A stretch of DNA of 5,406 bases from Acidobacteriota bacterium. GTDB taxonomy: Bacteria; Acidobacteriota; Blastocatellia; Pyrinomonadales; Pyrinomonadaceae. The DNA lies in contig JADYZI010000522.1 of assembly GCA_020853255.1 (NCBI GenBank), positions 1 to 5,406 of the forward strand, read 5' to 3'. The position numbers were made by a program, and so were the translations under genes. A model generated the notes under the pieces. It was not told the origin of the DNA. It made no database searches and saw only the letters and a list, made by a program, of their open reading frames with translations. Numbering within the stretch: the stretch's first letter is position 1; each line of letters starts with the position of its first letter. Positions 1-5,371 of the stretch are shown in pieces.

Positions 1-89
1 CAACTGCCGGAGAAACAAATCGACTTGGCAACCACGCCATCCTAAAAACCGGCTTTGAAGATCGTTGATAAGAGAAATCTTTAACAAGG
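1..89. other. Left-edge stretch without a firm gene
   Basis: No credible complete gene is visible here. On the plus strand one frame is open from the window edge (position 3) to a TGA at 66-68, giving about 21 residues ending in ..KTGFEDR. This could be the tail of a gene lying to the left, but it is too short to identify. The bases just before the ATG at 90 contain AAGG directly abutting the start codon, which is too close for a working Shine-Dalgarno. Confidence 0.3.
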
Positions 90-350
90 ATGTGTAACCC
101 TAATTCCACAACTTTTGACACGAACTCCGCTCAGAACGATGAGCGCACCATTTACGGAACGCCCAACCTCGCTTTTTACGGGTGCTTCGCCGGAAATGAT
201 ATTCTTCAGGTTCGTCAAATCAATTCGACATTCCCGCACCGGCAGATTTTGACGGTGACACCTCGGCGAAGACTACACCTACGGCGAAATCCGCGCCGTC
301 ATTGCTTCGATGTGACAATGCAAGGGAAGGGCTCCGTAGCCAAAAGTTAG
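90..350 (+). pseudogene. Decayed fragment of a secreted-type protein, paralogous to the ORF at 1033
   Basis: The reading frame from 90 encodes 86 residues, but only the stretch encoded by about 132-228 (QNDERTIYGTPNLAFYGCFA and onward to QVRQIN) resembles anything. It matches the ORF at 1033-1287 almost residue for residue. The first 14 codons are polar and replace the signal peptide seen in the other copy. After about 229 the frame becomes arginine- and histidine-rich and protein-unlike. From 230 a different frame reads IPAPADFDGD, a phrase typical of the start of FG-GAP/VCBS-type calcium-binding repeats (xPxPADFDGDGxxD). This suggests that a frameshift separates the two conserved parts. No spaced Shine-Dalgarno precedes the ATG. 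I read this as a remnant with a lost signal peptide and a frameshift; the link to FG-GAP-like repeats is an inference from a ten-residue match. Confidence 0.5.
132..228 (+). repeat. Dispersed 97-bp direct repeat, copy 1
   Basis: This block aligns without gaps to 1102-1198 with 11 mismatches in 97 positions. The match stops abruptly on both sides. It codes in the same register in both copies (ERTIYGTPNLA-YGCFAGNDI-QVRQIN), and several differences fall at third codon positions. This suggests duplication of a once-coding segment. Confidence 0.8.
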
Positions 351-558
351 GTCCAACCTTTGGTAAAGCTGACATCAAAAGAATTTGGTCAATCCAATTT
401 GACAAATCCAGAGTTAGGAATTCCTCTCGCGGTACTCCGTACACTCACGAAAACTTTTCAAACTCTAAAGTTTTGCGAAAAATTCGTTTGCTCCACGTTG
501 ATTGTTTTAATTTGAGCACTAGTTTTATGCGACCGTGCCTGCTTGGAGGAGAATCATT
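351..558. other. Intergenic region with an AT-rich stem-loop
   Basis: No credible gene is visible. An inverted repeat, AAAACTTT (450-457) and AAAGTTTT (467-474), with a 9-base loop could form a weak stem-loop; neither a GC-rich stem nor a proper T-tract follows. A TTGACA occurs at 399-404 but no matching -10 box lies 16-18 bp downstream, so I do not call a promoter. The last bases carry the Shine-Dalgarno of the next gene. Confidence 0.4.
545..551 (+). promoter_or_regulatory. Ribosome binding site deciding the start at 559
   Basis: GGAGGAG lies 7 bases upstream of the ATG at 559. This favours 559 over the in-frame ATG at 535, which would place the purine-rich run inside the coding region. 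Confidence 0.75.
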
Positions 559-972
559 ATGAAACCGGTTCAGAAATTGGAAGTTGCATTTGGTCTCGCA
601 ACCTTCGCGTCAACTCTGGCCTTCTTTTGCGCATTTATTATTCCCCTCGCGATATTCAAATATGAAAACTACGGTTACGGTGACGCCGCCGCGCTTCTAT
701 TTAGGAATTTTCTGATTCTTCTTACGCCTGGCGCTCTTACGGCGATTGGAGCTTACCTTTGGGGAGTAAAAATGCGTCACTTCGGTTTTGTCATCATTTT
801 ATTTGGCGGCGCGGTTGTATCGATTCTCTTCGGGCTTTCCCATTTCTTGGCAGCGATGTACTACGCAAAAGGGGTTGTCGAAGGCTTGCTAGTCACAATG
901 CCCTTAGTTTTCGCTATTGTAACCGTAGTTTTTGCCTTTCTTTGTAGAAGGGAATTTCGATTTGGAAAATAG
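559..972 (+). CDS. Small four-helix integral membrane protein of unknown function
   Basis: The product is 137 residues, starting at ATG 559 behind a strong GGAGGAG. Four hydrophobic helices are visible at about residues 12-33, 48-69, 75-101 and 107-129. They are separated by short polar loops (KYENYGYGD at 34-42, KMRH at 71-74, YAKG at 102-105), and the C-terminal tail is basic (RREFRFGK). The even number of helices and the Lys/Arg positions suggest that both ends face the cytoplasm. I recognise no family; small DoxX-like or DUF-type four-helix proteins have this architecture, but no signature residue settles it. The gene stands alone on its strand between two copies of a 97-bp repeat, with 60 bp to the next ORF. 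Its continuous hydrophobic pattern and good Shine-Dalgarno make it a likely real gene in an otherwise decayed neighbourhood. Confidence 0.7.
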   Translation: MKPVQKLEVAFGLATFASTLAFFCAFIIPLAIFKYENYGYGDAAALLFRNFLILLTPGALTAIGAYLWGVKMRHFGFVIILFGGAVVSILFGLSHFLAAMYYAKGVVEGLLVTMPLVFAIVTVVFAFLCRREFRFGK

Positions 973-1032
973 CATTCAGTGTCTGCTTCCGTCAAATATT
1001 TTCAAAATCACCGCTTTTTTTAATTCGAACTT

Positions 1033-1287
1033 ATGAAAATCACCGCCTTACTCTGCTTGATTCAAGTATCGTTTCTTTTCTTAACCATTTCCGTATCGGC
1101 GCAGAATGAGGAACGCACAATTTACGGAACGCCCAACCTGGCCATGTACGGCTGCTTCGCCGGAAATGATATTCCGCAGGTTCGTCAAATCAATTCGTCA
1201 TCGAATCCCCCGAGTCCGTTCGCCACGTTTACAGGAGGGCTTGCCGTTGTCGGTGGCCCGGGTTGCTCTTTGATACTTGGTTTTTAG
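1033..1287 (+). CDS. Short secreted protein, probably a truncated relative of the fragment at 90-350
   Basis: The product is 84 residues. Residues 1-23 form a convincing Sec signal peptide: MKIT, a hydrophobic core to about residue 19, then SVSA|Q as a signal-peptidase I site. The mature part begins QNEERTIYGTPNLA and includes the segment shared with the left-hand fragment (encoded by 1102-1198). After residue 56 (QIN) the sequence changes to a short Pro/Gly-rich tail (SSSNPPSPFATFTGG to SLILGF) that does not look like a domain. The likely interpretation is the 5' part of a longer exported protein whose 3' part was lost or replaced. No Shine-Dalgarno is evident (TTAATTCGAACTT precedes the ATG), so expression is doubtful. 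Function unknown. Confidence 0.45.
   Translation: MKITALLCLIQVSFLFLTISVSAQNEERTIYGTPNLAMYGCFAGNDIPQVRQINSSSNPPSPFATFTGGLAVVGGPGCSLILGF
1102..1198 (+). repeat. Dispersed 97-bp direct repeat, copy 2
   Basis: This is the partner of 132-228, with 86 of 97 positions identical. Here it keeps its signal peptide upstream, so this copy is closer to the original gene layout. Both flanks differ from copy 1. Confidence 0.8.
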
Positions 1288-1572
1288 AAAGATCGTCTGT
1301 CCCGGATTGGGGAAAATTGCCGGCGAAAAATGGCGGAAAAAGTTTTTTGCAAAAACGTTGGGACACGGGCCAAAATCGATCGTAAGTCTGGAGGAGTCAA
1401 CGATTTGCATGTCCCGCTCCGGCGTTGAAAATAGCGGGAGGACCCGGGAAAATGGCTGGTAACGAAGCGTTCCGGTTTGTGGATACATCGGCTAAGCCGT
1501 TGAATTAGCGGCCAATATAGTCGATTTTGTGGGTTCGATTGATCTCCACGGTGGGACATCGGAAAACGGCGT
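1288..1572. other. Intergenic region with no recognisable gene
   Basis: About 285 bases with no convincing coding sequence on either strand. Minus-strand frames stay open here but are arginine-, serine- and phenylalanine-rich, lack a ribosome binding site and run into the ald promoter, so I treat them as spurious. One modest inverted repeat is visible: TCCCGCT (1412-1418) and AGCGGGA (1433-1439) around a 14-base loop, without a T-tract. The stretch may hold further remnants of the truncated gene to its left. Confidence 0.4.
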
Positions 1573-1595
1573 GATAAATCCGATTTATCGGATTT
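1573..1595. promoter_or_regulatory. Overlapping palindromes upstream of ald, probable operator
   Basis: Two overlapping near-perfect dyads occur here. GATAAATC-C-GATTTATC (1573-1589) is a 17-bp palindrome around a single base. AAATCCGATTTATCGGATTT (1576-1595) has 9-bp arms around two bases. The site ends at the expected -35 position of the TATAAT box at 1617, where an activator or repressor would act. Alanine dehydrogenase genes are known in some bacteria to be controlled by Lrp/AsnC-family regulators (for example AldR in mycobacteria). That such a protein binds here is an inference. Confidence 0.55.
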
Positions 1596-1622
1596 TCGAT
1601 TGAGACAAAAGCGCTTTATAAT
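1594..1622 (+). promoter_or_regulatory. Probable sigma-70-type promoter of ald
   Basis: A perfect -10 hexamer TATAAT lies at 1617-1622. With 17-bp spacing the -35 hexamer is TTTCGA (1594-1599), which is weak and matches TTGACA at only three positions. That is consistent with a promoter needing an activator. Transcription would start near 1629, leaving a leader of about 43 bases before the ald start codon. Confidence 0.5.
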
Positions 1623-1628
1623 TTCGGG

Positions 1629-1644
1629 TAATAACGATTTATTA
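1629..1644. promoter_or_regulatory. Second operator-like inverted repeat near the ald transcription start
   Basis: TAATAA (1629-1634) and TTATTA (1639-1644) form a dyad around CGAT. The site contains CGATTTAT (1635-1642), the same octamer found in the upstream palindrome at 1581-1588. The two octamers are 54 bp apart, about five helical turns, so bound proteins could sit on the same DNA face on either side of the -10 box. Confidence 0.4.
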
Positions 1645-1671
1645 TCTTTGTAAAACAATAGGAGTCATTAA

Positions 1672-2808
1672 ATGAAGATCGGATTACCGAAAGAGATTAA
1701 AGACAACGAATATCGTGTGGGATTGACGCCGGCGGGGGTGCAGGCGTTGGAGAATGCGGGGCACGAGCTGTTTGTGCAGAAGTCGGCGGGCGAAGGGTCG
1801 GGGTTTACCGACGAGCAATACGTTAAGGCCGGTGCTGAGATCTTGGACACGGCGGACGAGATCTGGGCGACGGGCGATATGATCGTAAAGGTCAAGGAGC
1901 CGGTCGCGCCGGAATATCCGCGGATGCGTGAGAACCAGTTGTTGTTCACGTATCTTCATTTGGCGCCGGAGCTGGAATTGACCAAGCAGATGCTCGACCG
2001 GAAAGTGACGGGCGTTGCTTACGAAACGATCACCGACAGGCAAGGCCGCTTGCCGCTTCTGACGCCGATGTCCGAAGTTGCGGGCCGGATGTCGGTCCAG
2101 GTCGGTGCGACATATCTTGAAAAAATGAACGGCGGCCGCGGAATTCTGCTCGGCGGCGTTCCCGGAGTTCCGGCGGCAAATGTTGTCATAATCGGCGGCG
2201 GGATCGTTGGTACAGAAGCGGCGAAAATGGCTGTTGGTTTGGGAGCGAAGGTGACGATCATCGACCGCAACCTCGACCGGCTTCGCCAGCTTGACGATAT
2301 TTTTCTTTCAAAGGTACAAACGCTTGCATCGTCGCGTTATGCGATCGAAGAAGCGATCTCGCATGCCGATCTCGTGATCGGCGCAGTGCTGGTCGTCGGT
2401 GCCGCGGCGCCGAAACTGGTCACGCGCGATATGCTGCATCTTATCCCGAACGGCGCCGTACTAGTCGATGTCGCGGTCGATCAGGGCGGCTGCTTTGAGA
2501 CGACGCATGCGACAACGCACTCGAACCCGACCTATTACGAAGAAGGCGTTCTTCATTATTGCGTAGCCAATATGCCGGGAGCGGTTCCGCGCACATCGAC
2601 ATTCGCATTGACGAACGCGACTCTGCCTTATGCACTCGAGCTTGCAAATAAGGGTTTCGAGGCCGCGATAAAGGCGGATCGGGGCCTTGCTGAAGGCGTA
2701 AACACTTACGCCGGCAAACTGACATACGAAGCTGTTGCCGAGTCGCAGAATCTCGAATACACGCCGCTCGATTCGCTGATCGACCTGAAATCGGCCTCGG
2801 CCGGGTAA
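1672..2808 (+). CDS. ald: Alanine dehydrogenase
   Basis: This enzyme interconverts L-alanine plus NAD+ and pyruvate plus ammonia plus NADH in the cytoplasm. The 378 residues fit the usual length of about 370. The N-terminal substrate domain begins [20 protein letters not shown], carrying the substrate-binding Arg15; Lys75 in KVKEP, the catalytic His96 in YLHLAP and Asp270 in DVAVDQGG are all present. The Rossmann domain has GGGIVG at 175-180 and Asp198 at the end of the second strand (TIIDRN), which favours NAD over NADP. The C-terminal segment contains the conserved [11 protein letters not shown]. The start is ATG 1672, with AGGAG seven bases upstream. The gene stands alone with its own promoter and palindromic sites. 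Downstream is a repeat array, then a DUF512 gene with no obvious metabolic link. Transhydrogenase alpha subunits share the fold, but they are longer and lack this residue set. Identification is firm. Confidence 0.96.
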   Translation: MKIGLPKEIKDNEYRVGLTPAGVQALENAGHELFVQKSAGEGSGFTDEQYVKAGAEILDTADEIWATGDMIVKVKEPVAPEYPRMRENQLLFTYLHLAPELELTKQMLDRKVTGVAYETITDRQGRLPLLTPMSEVAGRMSVQVGATYLEKMNGGRGILLGGVPGVPAANVVIIGGGIVGTEAAKMAVGLGAKVTIIDRNLDRLRQLDDIFLSKVQTLASSRYAIEEAISHADLVIGAVLVVGAAAPKLVTRDMLHLIPNGAVLVDVAVDQGGCFETTHATTHSNPTYYEEGVLHYCVANMPGAVPRTSTFALTNATLPYALELANKGFEAAIKADRGLAEGVNTYAGKLTYEAVAESQNLEYTPLDSLIDLKSASAG

Positions 2809-2813
2809 AGTGT

Positions 2814-2839
2814 TGCAGAAGCCCGCACGTAGTAAGGGC
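2814..2839 (-). repeat. Inverted copy of the repeat unit, left arm of a 26-bp perfect dyad
   Basis: This segment starts TGCAGAAGCCCGCACG and is the exact reverse complement of 3000-3025. It begins five bases after the ald stop codon. It also pairs, with three mismatches over 26 bases, with the first direct unit (2855-2880), around a loop of 14 bases. Its core carries a small GCCC...GGGC dyad typical of REP-like bacterial palindromes. Confidence 0.85.
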
Positions 2840-2856
2840 GTAGGGCTGAATGTTCG

Positions 2857-3025
2857 CCCTTACTGCATGCGGGCTTATGCCTTGGAAGAATGCCCATACT
2901 GCATGCGGGCTTATGCCTTGGAAGAATGCCCATACTGCGTGCGGGCTTCTGCCTTGGAAGAATGCCCTTATTACGTGCGGGCTTCTGCCTTGGAAGAATG
3001 CCCTTACTACGTGCGGGCTTCTGCA
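2857..3025 (+). repeat. Tandem array of 36-bp direct repeats (four full copies plus a 25-bp partial)
   Basis: Units lie at 2857-2892, 2893-2928, 2929-2964, 2965-3000 and, partially, 3001-3025. Each has a 24-bp core (CCCWTAC...GCGGGCTTMTGC) and a 12-bp linker, CTTGGAAGAATG, that is identical in all four full copies. Neighbouring units differ at one to three positions, and the changes accumulate from left to right (TGCATGCGGGCTTAT in units 1-2, ACGTGCGGGCTTCT in units 4-5). Because 36 is divisible by three, both strands stay open through the array (for example a repeating CPYCMRAYALEE peptide). I read those ORFs as artefacts because they lack ribosome binding sites. It is not a CRISPR array: there are no variable spacers. 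Confidence 0.9.
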
Positions 3026-3035
3026 TTTTTAAGAG

Positions 3036-4505
3036 ATGTACGAATTTGCGGTAACACCGGCGGTAACACAGCTTAGGCGGCCGGGCGTGACCATAACGGA
3101 GGTGACGCCGGGCAGTCTTGCGGATGAGCTTGAGTTAAAACCGACGGACCGGATCGTCAAGGTGAACGGCCGGACGGTGCGCGATTATCTTGATTTCCGG
3201 TTCCAGACCGCCGGAGAGACCGAGCTGACACTGCGAGTAAAAAAGGCAGGCGGCGAGACACTGGACATTGAATTTGATCGCGAAGAAGGCGAAGACTTTG
3301 GACTGAATTTCGAACAGATCGTCCCGCGGCAATGTGCGAACGAGTGTCTATTCTGTTTCTGCAAGGGCAACCCTGAGGATGCGAGGCCTTCGCTGTTCGT
3401 TCGGGATGAGGACATTCGACTTTCGTTCCTATACGGAAATTATACGACGCTTTCTTCGATCACGCCCGATGAAATGAACAGGATAATCGAGCAGCGATTA
3501 TCGCCGCAGTATGTTTCGATCCACGCGACCGATCTAAAAACGCGTGCTTATCTGCTCGGCGTTCCCGAAGAGCGTGCAGACATTTCTGAAAAGCTAAAGA
3601 CGCTTCTGGATAACGATATCGAACTGCATGCGCAAGTCGTGCTTTGCCCGGAGATCAACGACGGCGTCATCCTTGAAAAAACGCTTCGTGATCTGGCGGC
3701 ACATTATCCTAAGGTCGTAAGCACCGCGGTCGTTCCGGTCGCGCTCACACGATATAACACGGACAAGCGATTGACGCGGGTCACTCCCGAATTCTGCCGG
3801 CGGACGATAAAACAGGTCGAAAAGCTGCAAAAGGAGTTTCGCCGTACTTTCGGCAAAACCTTCGCTTTTTTGGGTGACGAGATATATATAAAAGCCGGAA
3901 TGGTGGTTCCGAGCCGCCGGCATTACGGCGATTATCCGCAGATCGAGGACGGCGTTGGGATGGTCCGGTCATTTTTGAATTCATTTGAAAAGGTCCTTAA
4001 ACGCAGAGATGCGGCGTCGCTGAGATCGGGAGATAAGGGAGTCTATCAAGCGTCGTCAAATGACTTGGCCGAGAGCGTGGATGTGCGGACGCATTTGGCG
4101 GCGATCAGGCCTGCGCAGTTGTTGAGTGGCAAGCAAGGGCCACAAGCTAAAGCATGTGGGACTGGGACGATACTGACAGGAGAGATGTTCGCCCCGATCC
4201 TTAGGGAACAGATCGAGGCATACAATCGGCTCAATGGACCGAAGCTTCACGTGCTTGCGGTACCGAACACCTATTTTGGCGGGGATGTTGCCGTGGCCGG
4301 TTTGCTGAGCGGACGGGATTATTTGGCAGTAGCGGATATGGTAGAAGGCGATTTTGCTATTTTTCCGAAACACACGATCAAATCAGATGAGCCGATCCTT
4401 ATTGACGGAATGATGTTCGAAGAACTTCAAGAGCGTTTCCCGGTGCCGATGTATGACATGGATGCCAAAGATCTGATCGGCTTTCTTGCCGGGAAACGCC
4501 GCTGA
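3036..4505 (+). CDS. PDZ plus radical-SAM-like DUF512 family protein
   Basis: The product is 489 residues. About 18-80 is a PDZ-like domain (ITEVTPGSLADELELKPTDR, then VNGRTVRDYLDFRF). Residues 95-300 look like a radical-SAM core, with CX3CX2C at Cys100-104-107 (QCANECLFCFCKGNP). The RPSLFVRDEDIRLSFLYGNY segment that follows is characteristic of this family. The C-terminal DUF512 part shows ILTGEMFAPILR (379-390), VPNTYFGGDVAVAGLLSGRDY (409-429) and PILIDGM. Family members are predicted to bind a 4Fe-4S cluster, but no reaction is established. The start is uncertain: ATG 3036 has AAGAG directly abutting it, while GTG 3087 has AGGCGG six bases upstream and would begin right at the PDZ domain. 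The ORF opens only ten bases after the repeat array. Residues 322-374 form an unusual insert. The gene converges on the TonB-like gene with 12 bp between stop codons. Confidence 0.88.
   Translation: MYEFAVTPAVTQLRRPGVTITEVTPGSLADELELKPTDRIVKVNGRTVRDYLDFRFQTAGETELTLRVKKAGGETLDIEFDREEGEDFGLNFEQIVPRQCANECLFCFCKGNPEDARPSLFVRDEDIRLSFLYGNYTTLSSITPDEMNRIIEQRLSPQYVSIHATDLKTRAYLLGVPEERADISEKLKTLLDNDIELHAQVVLCPEINDGVILEKTLRDLAAHYPKVVSTAVVPVALTRYNTDKRLTRVTPEFCRRTIKQVEKLQKEFRRTFGKTFAFLGDEIYIKAGMVVPSRRHYGDYPQIEDGVGMVRSFLNSFEKVLKRRDAASLRSGDKGVYQASSNDLAESVDVRTHLAAIRPAQLLSGKQGPQAKACGTGTILTGEMFAPILREQIEAYNRLNGPKLHVLAVPNTYFGGDVAVAGLLSGRDYLAVADMVEGDFAIFPKHTIKSDEPILIDGMMFEELQERFPVPMYDMDAKDLIGFLAGKRR
3999..4157 (+). 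other. In-frame insert-like segment within the DUF512 gene
   Basis: This encodes residues 322-374, between FLNSFEKVL and the conserved GTGTILTGEMFAP. From my knowledge of the family these two blocks are normally separated by a shorter linker. The segment is rich in Ala, Ser, Gln and Gly. It uses AGA, AGG, GGA, GGG, AGT and ACT codons more than the flanking conserved parts, which prefer CGN, GGC and ACG. It ends QAKACGTG and shows no recognisable motif. It may be a surface loop that has expanded or a translated mobile repeat; both are inferences. Confidence 0.4.
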
Positions 4506-4517
4506 AGTGCAATTGTC

Positions 4518-5321
4518 CTACCGCTTGAAGTTGTAAACGATCACTCCCGTTACCTTCACTGGTACATCCGATAGAGTCGTCGGGTGGAACTTCGCGGCAG
4601 CGGCGGCGGTTTCAGAAACCTTTCTCAGCATCGGATGGCCGCTGACGGCCCTTGCCGATATCACGTTACCGCTTTCATCGATCGTGACCTGAACGCTTAC
4701 GGCCCCTTCAATACCCATCAATTTTGCCGCGGGTGGATACAGCGGATGCGGAAGCGATCTGGCCGTGCCGTTGATGACGCCTTTTGAGACCACCGGCGGA
4801 ACTTTTGGTTTTGTGACTGCCGGCGGCGGCGGGACCGTTTCGCGCATTGGGCCCGGATCAATCGCGGCATACGAACCCGTGCTGTCGGGATTCGACGCGC
4901 GGCCCGTCGAATTTCCTGCCGGTGCGGCCGTGCCTACTGAGTCGAACGTGTCAATTCTAAACGTTCCCGGCGGACGTGACATATATCGGTTCGGCGATAC
5001 GGAAACTTCGGTGGGTACCGCTACCGGCTGCTCATCAGGCCTGAGCATGCTGGATACACGGGTTGGTTCGTCGCTTTGCCGGACGCTGCCGTTTCTCACC
5101 GGTTCCTCCCGCGGCGGGTCGGGTTCAGCCGTTGCGACCGGGGCGAGCATTCTCGAAAGGTCGAATTCGCCCGGGCCTATATCTATATTTACGGCGTAGA
5201 TGCTGAGCACGACAGCTGAAACGAACAGTGCACCTACAACCAGTCCTGAGACGATAAAATAGCGGCTTCGGCCGCCGGACTCGGCCGTGTTGGCGTCGGA
5301 TACGATCATTTTGTCAAACAT
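4518..5321 (-). CDS. TonB-family protein (energy-transducer C-terminal domain)
   Basis: The product is 267 residues. Residues 1-20 are cytoplasmic, about 22-44 is a single membrane anchor (FIVSGLVVGALFVSAVVL), then a long Pro/Ser/Glu-rich periplasmic linker includes PPPPAVTKPKVPP (164-176). The C-terminal TonB domain runs from about 189 to 267: HPLYPPAAKLMGIEGAVSVQ, then VTIDESGNVISARAVSGHP, and a final VTGVIVYNFKR. Such proteins couple the inner-membrane proton-motive force, through ExbB/ExbD, to outer-membrane receptors. Some family members have other envelope roles, and no receptor or ExbBD gene lies here to choose between them. The start is ATG 5321, preceded by GGAGGA nine bases upstream. 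A longer frame opening at 5402 would swallow both this Shine-Dalgarno and the promoter, so I reject it. A second in-frame ATG lies four codons in. The gene is transcribed from an ECF-like promoter and converges on the DUF512 gene. Confidence 0.88.
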   Translation of the reverse strand: MFDKMIVSDANTAESGGRSRYFIVSGLVVGALFVSAVVLSIYAVNIDIGPGEFDLSRMLAPVATAEPDPPREEPVRNGSVRQSDEPTRVSSMLRPDEQPVAVPTEVSVSPNRYMSRPPGTFRIDTFDSVGTAAPAGNSTGRASNPDSTGSYAAIDPGPMRETVPPPPAVTKPKVPPVVSKGVINGTARSLPHPLYPPAAKLMGIEGAVSVQVTIDESGNVISARAVSGHPMLRKVSETAAAAAKFHPTTLSDVPVKVTGVIVYNFKR

Positions 5322-5330
5322 GGGAATTGT

Positions 5331-5336
5331 TCCTCC
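5331..5336 (-). promoter_or_regulatory. Ribosome binding site deciding the start at 5321
   Basis: GGAGGA on the minus strand lies nine bases before the ATG at 5321. It supports this start over the upstream in-frame ATG at 5402. Confidence 0.8.
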
Positions 5337-5371
5337 ATTTTTCAAGTCCCGGTGCCAACCGTTCGATACAG

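Larger units (their letters stand above)
2814..3030 (+). terminator. Possible large hairpin with T-tract downstream of ald
   Basis: The left arm 2814-2839 and right arm 3000-3025 can form a perfect 26-bp stem enclosing the repeat array. TTTTT follows at 3026-3030, as at an intrinsic terminator. The 160-base loop and the competing local hairpin (2815-2840 with 2855-2880, which lacks a T-tract) make simple termination uncertain. If it does terminate, the DUF512 gene starting six bases later would need its own promoter, and none is evident. Confidence 0.4.

Noticed and set aside
399..427. Promoter with the perfect -35 TTGACA at 399-404.
   Set aside because: Bases 16-18 downstream (around TCCTCT) do not resemble a -10 box.
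302..562. Plus-strand 86-residue ORF starting at a TTG.
   Set aside because: It has no ribosome binding site and no domain-like pattern. It includes an AT-rich stem-loop and ends inside the start region of the membrane protein gene.
1004..1046. Direct repeat AAAATCACCGC at 1004-1014 and 1036-1046 around the start of the secreted ORF.
   Set aside because: It is only 11 bp, with no associated structure or target-site pattern; probably chance or a small local duplication.
1643..1650. TATCTTTG, resembling the Bacteroidetes -7 element TAnnTTTG, just before ald.
   Set aside because: No TTTG element occurs at the required upstream distance, and a standard TATAAT box is present. The other genes do not suggest a Bacteroidetes genome.
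1284..1658. Minus-strand ORF of 124 residues upstream of ald.
   Set aside because: The composition is Arg/Ser/Phe-rich, there is no Shine-Dalgarno, and it covers the ald promoter and operator-like palindromes.
2857..3025. CRISPR array, suggested by regular 36-bp periodicity.
   Set aside because: All 36 bp repeat; there are no unique spacers of about 30 bp between copies and no cas genes.
2810..3076. Plus-strand ORFs across the repeat array that encode a 12-residue Cys-rich repeat (CPYCMRAYALEE), which looks like a metal-binding repeat protein.
   Set aside because: The unit is 36 bp, so an open frame is kept automatically, and minus-strand ORFs with equally regular peptides run through the same bases. 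There is no ribosome binding site, and the array has a palindromic nucleotide structure that explains it better.
4765..5199. Plus-strand 144-residue ORF opposite the TonB-family gene.
   Set aside because: It is a complementary-strand shadow of the Pro/Ser/Gly-rich linker, which tends to keep the opposite frame open; the TonB C-terminal domain on the minus strand is clear.
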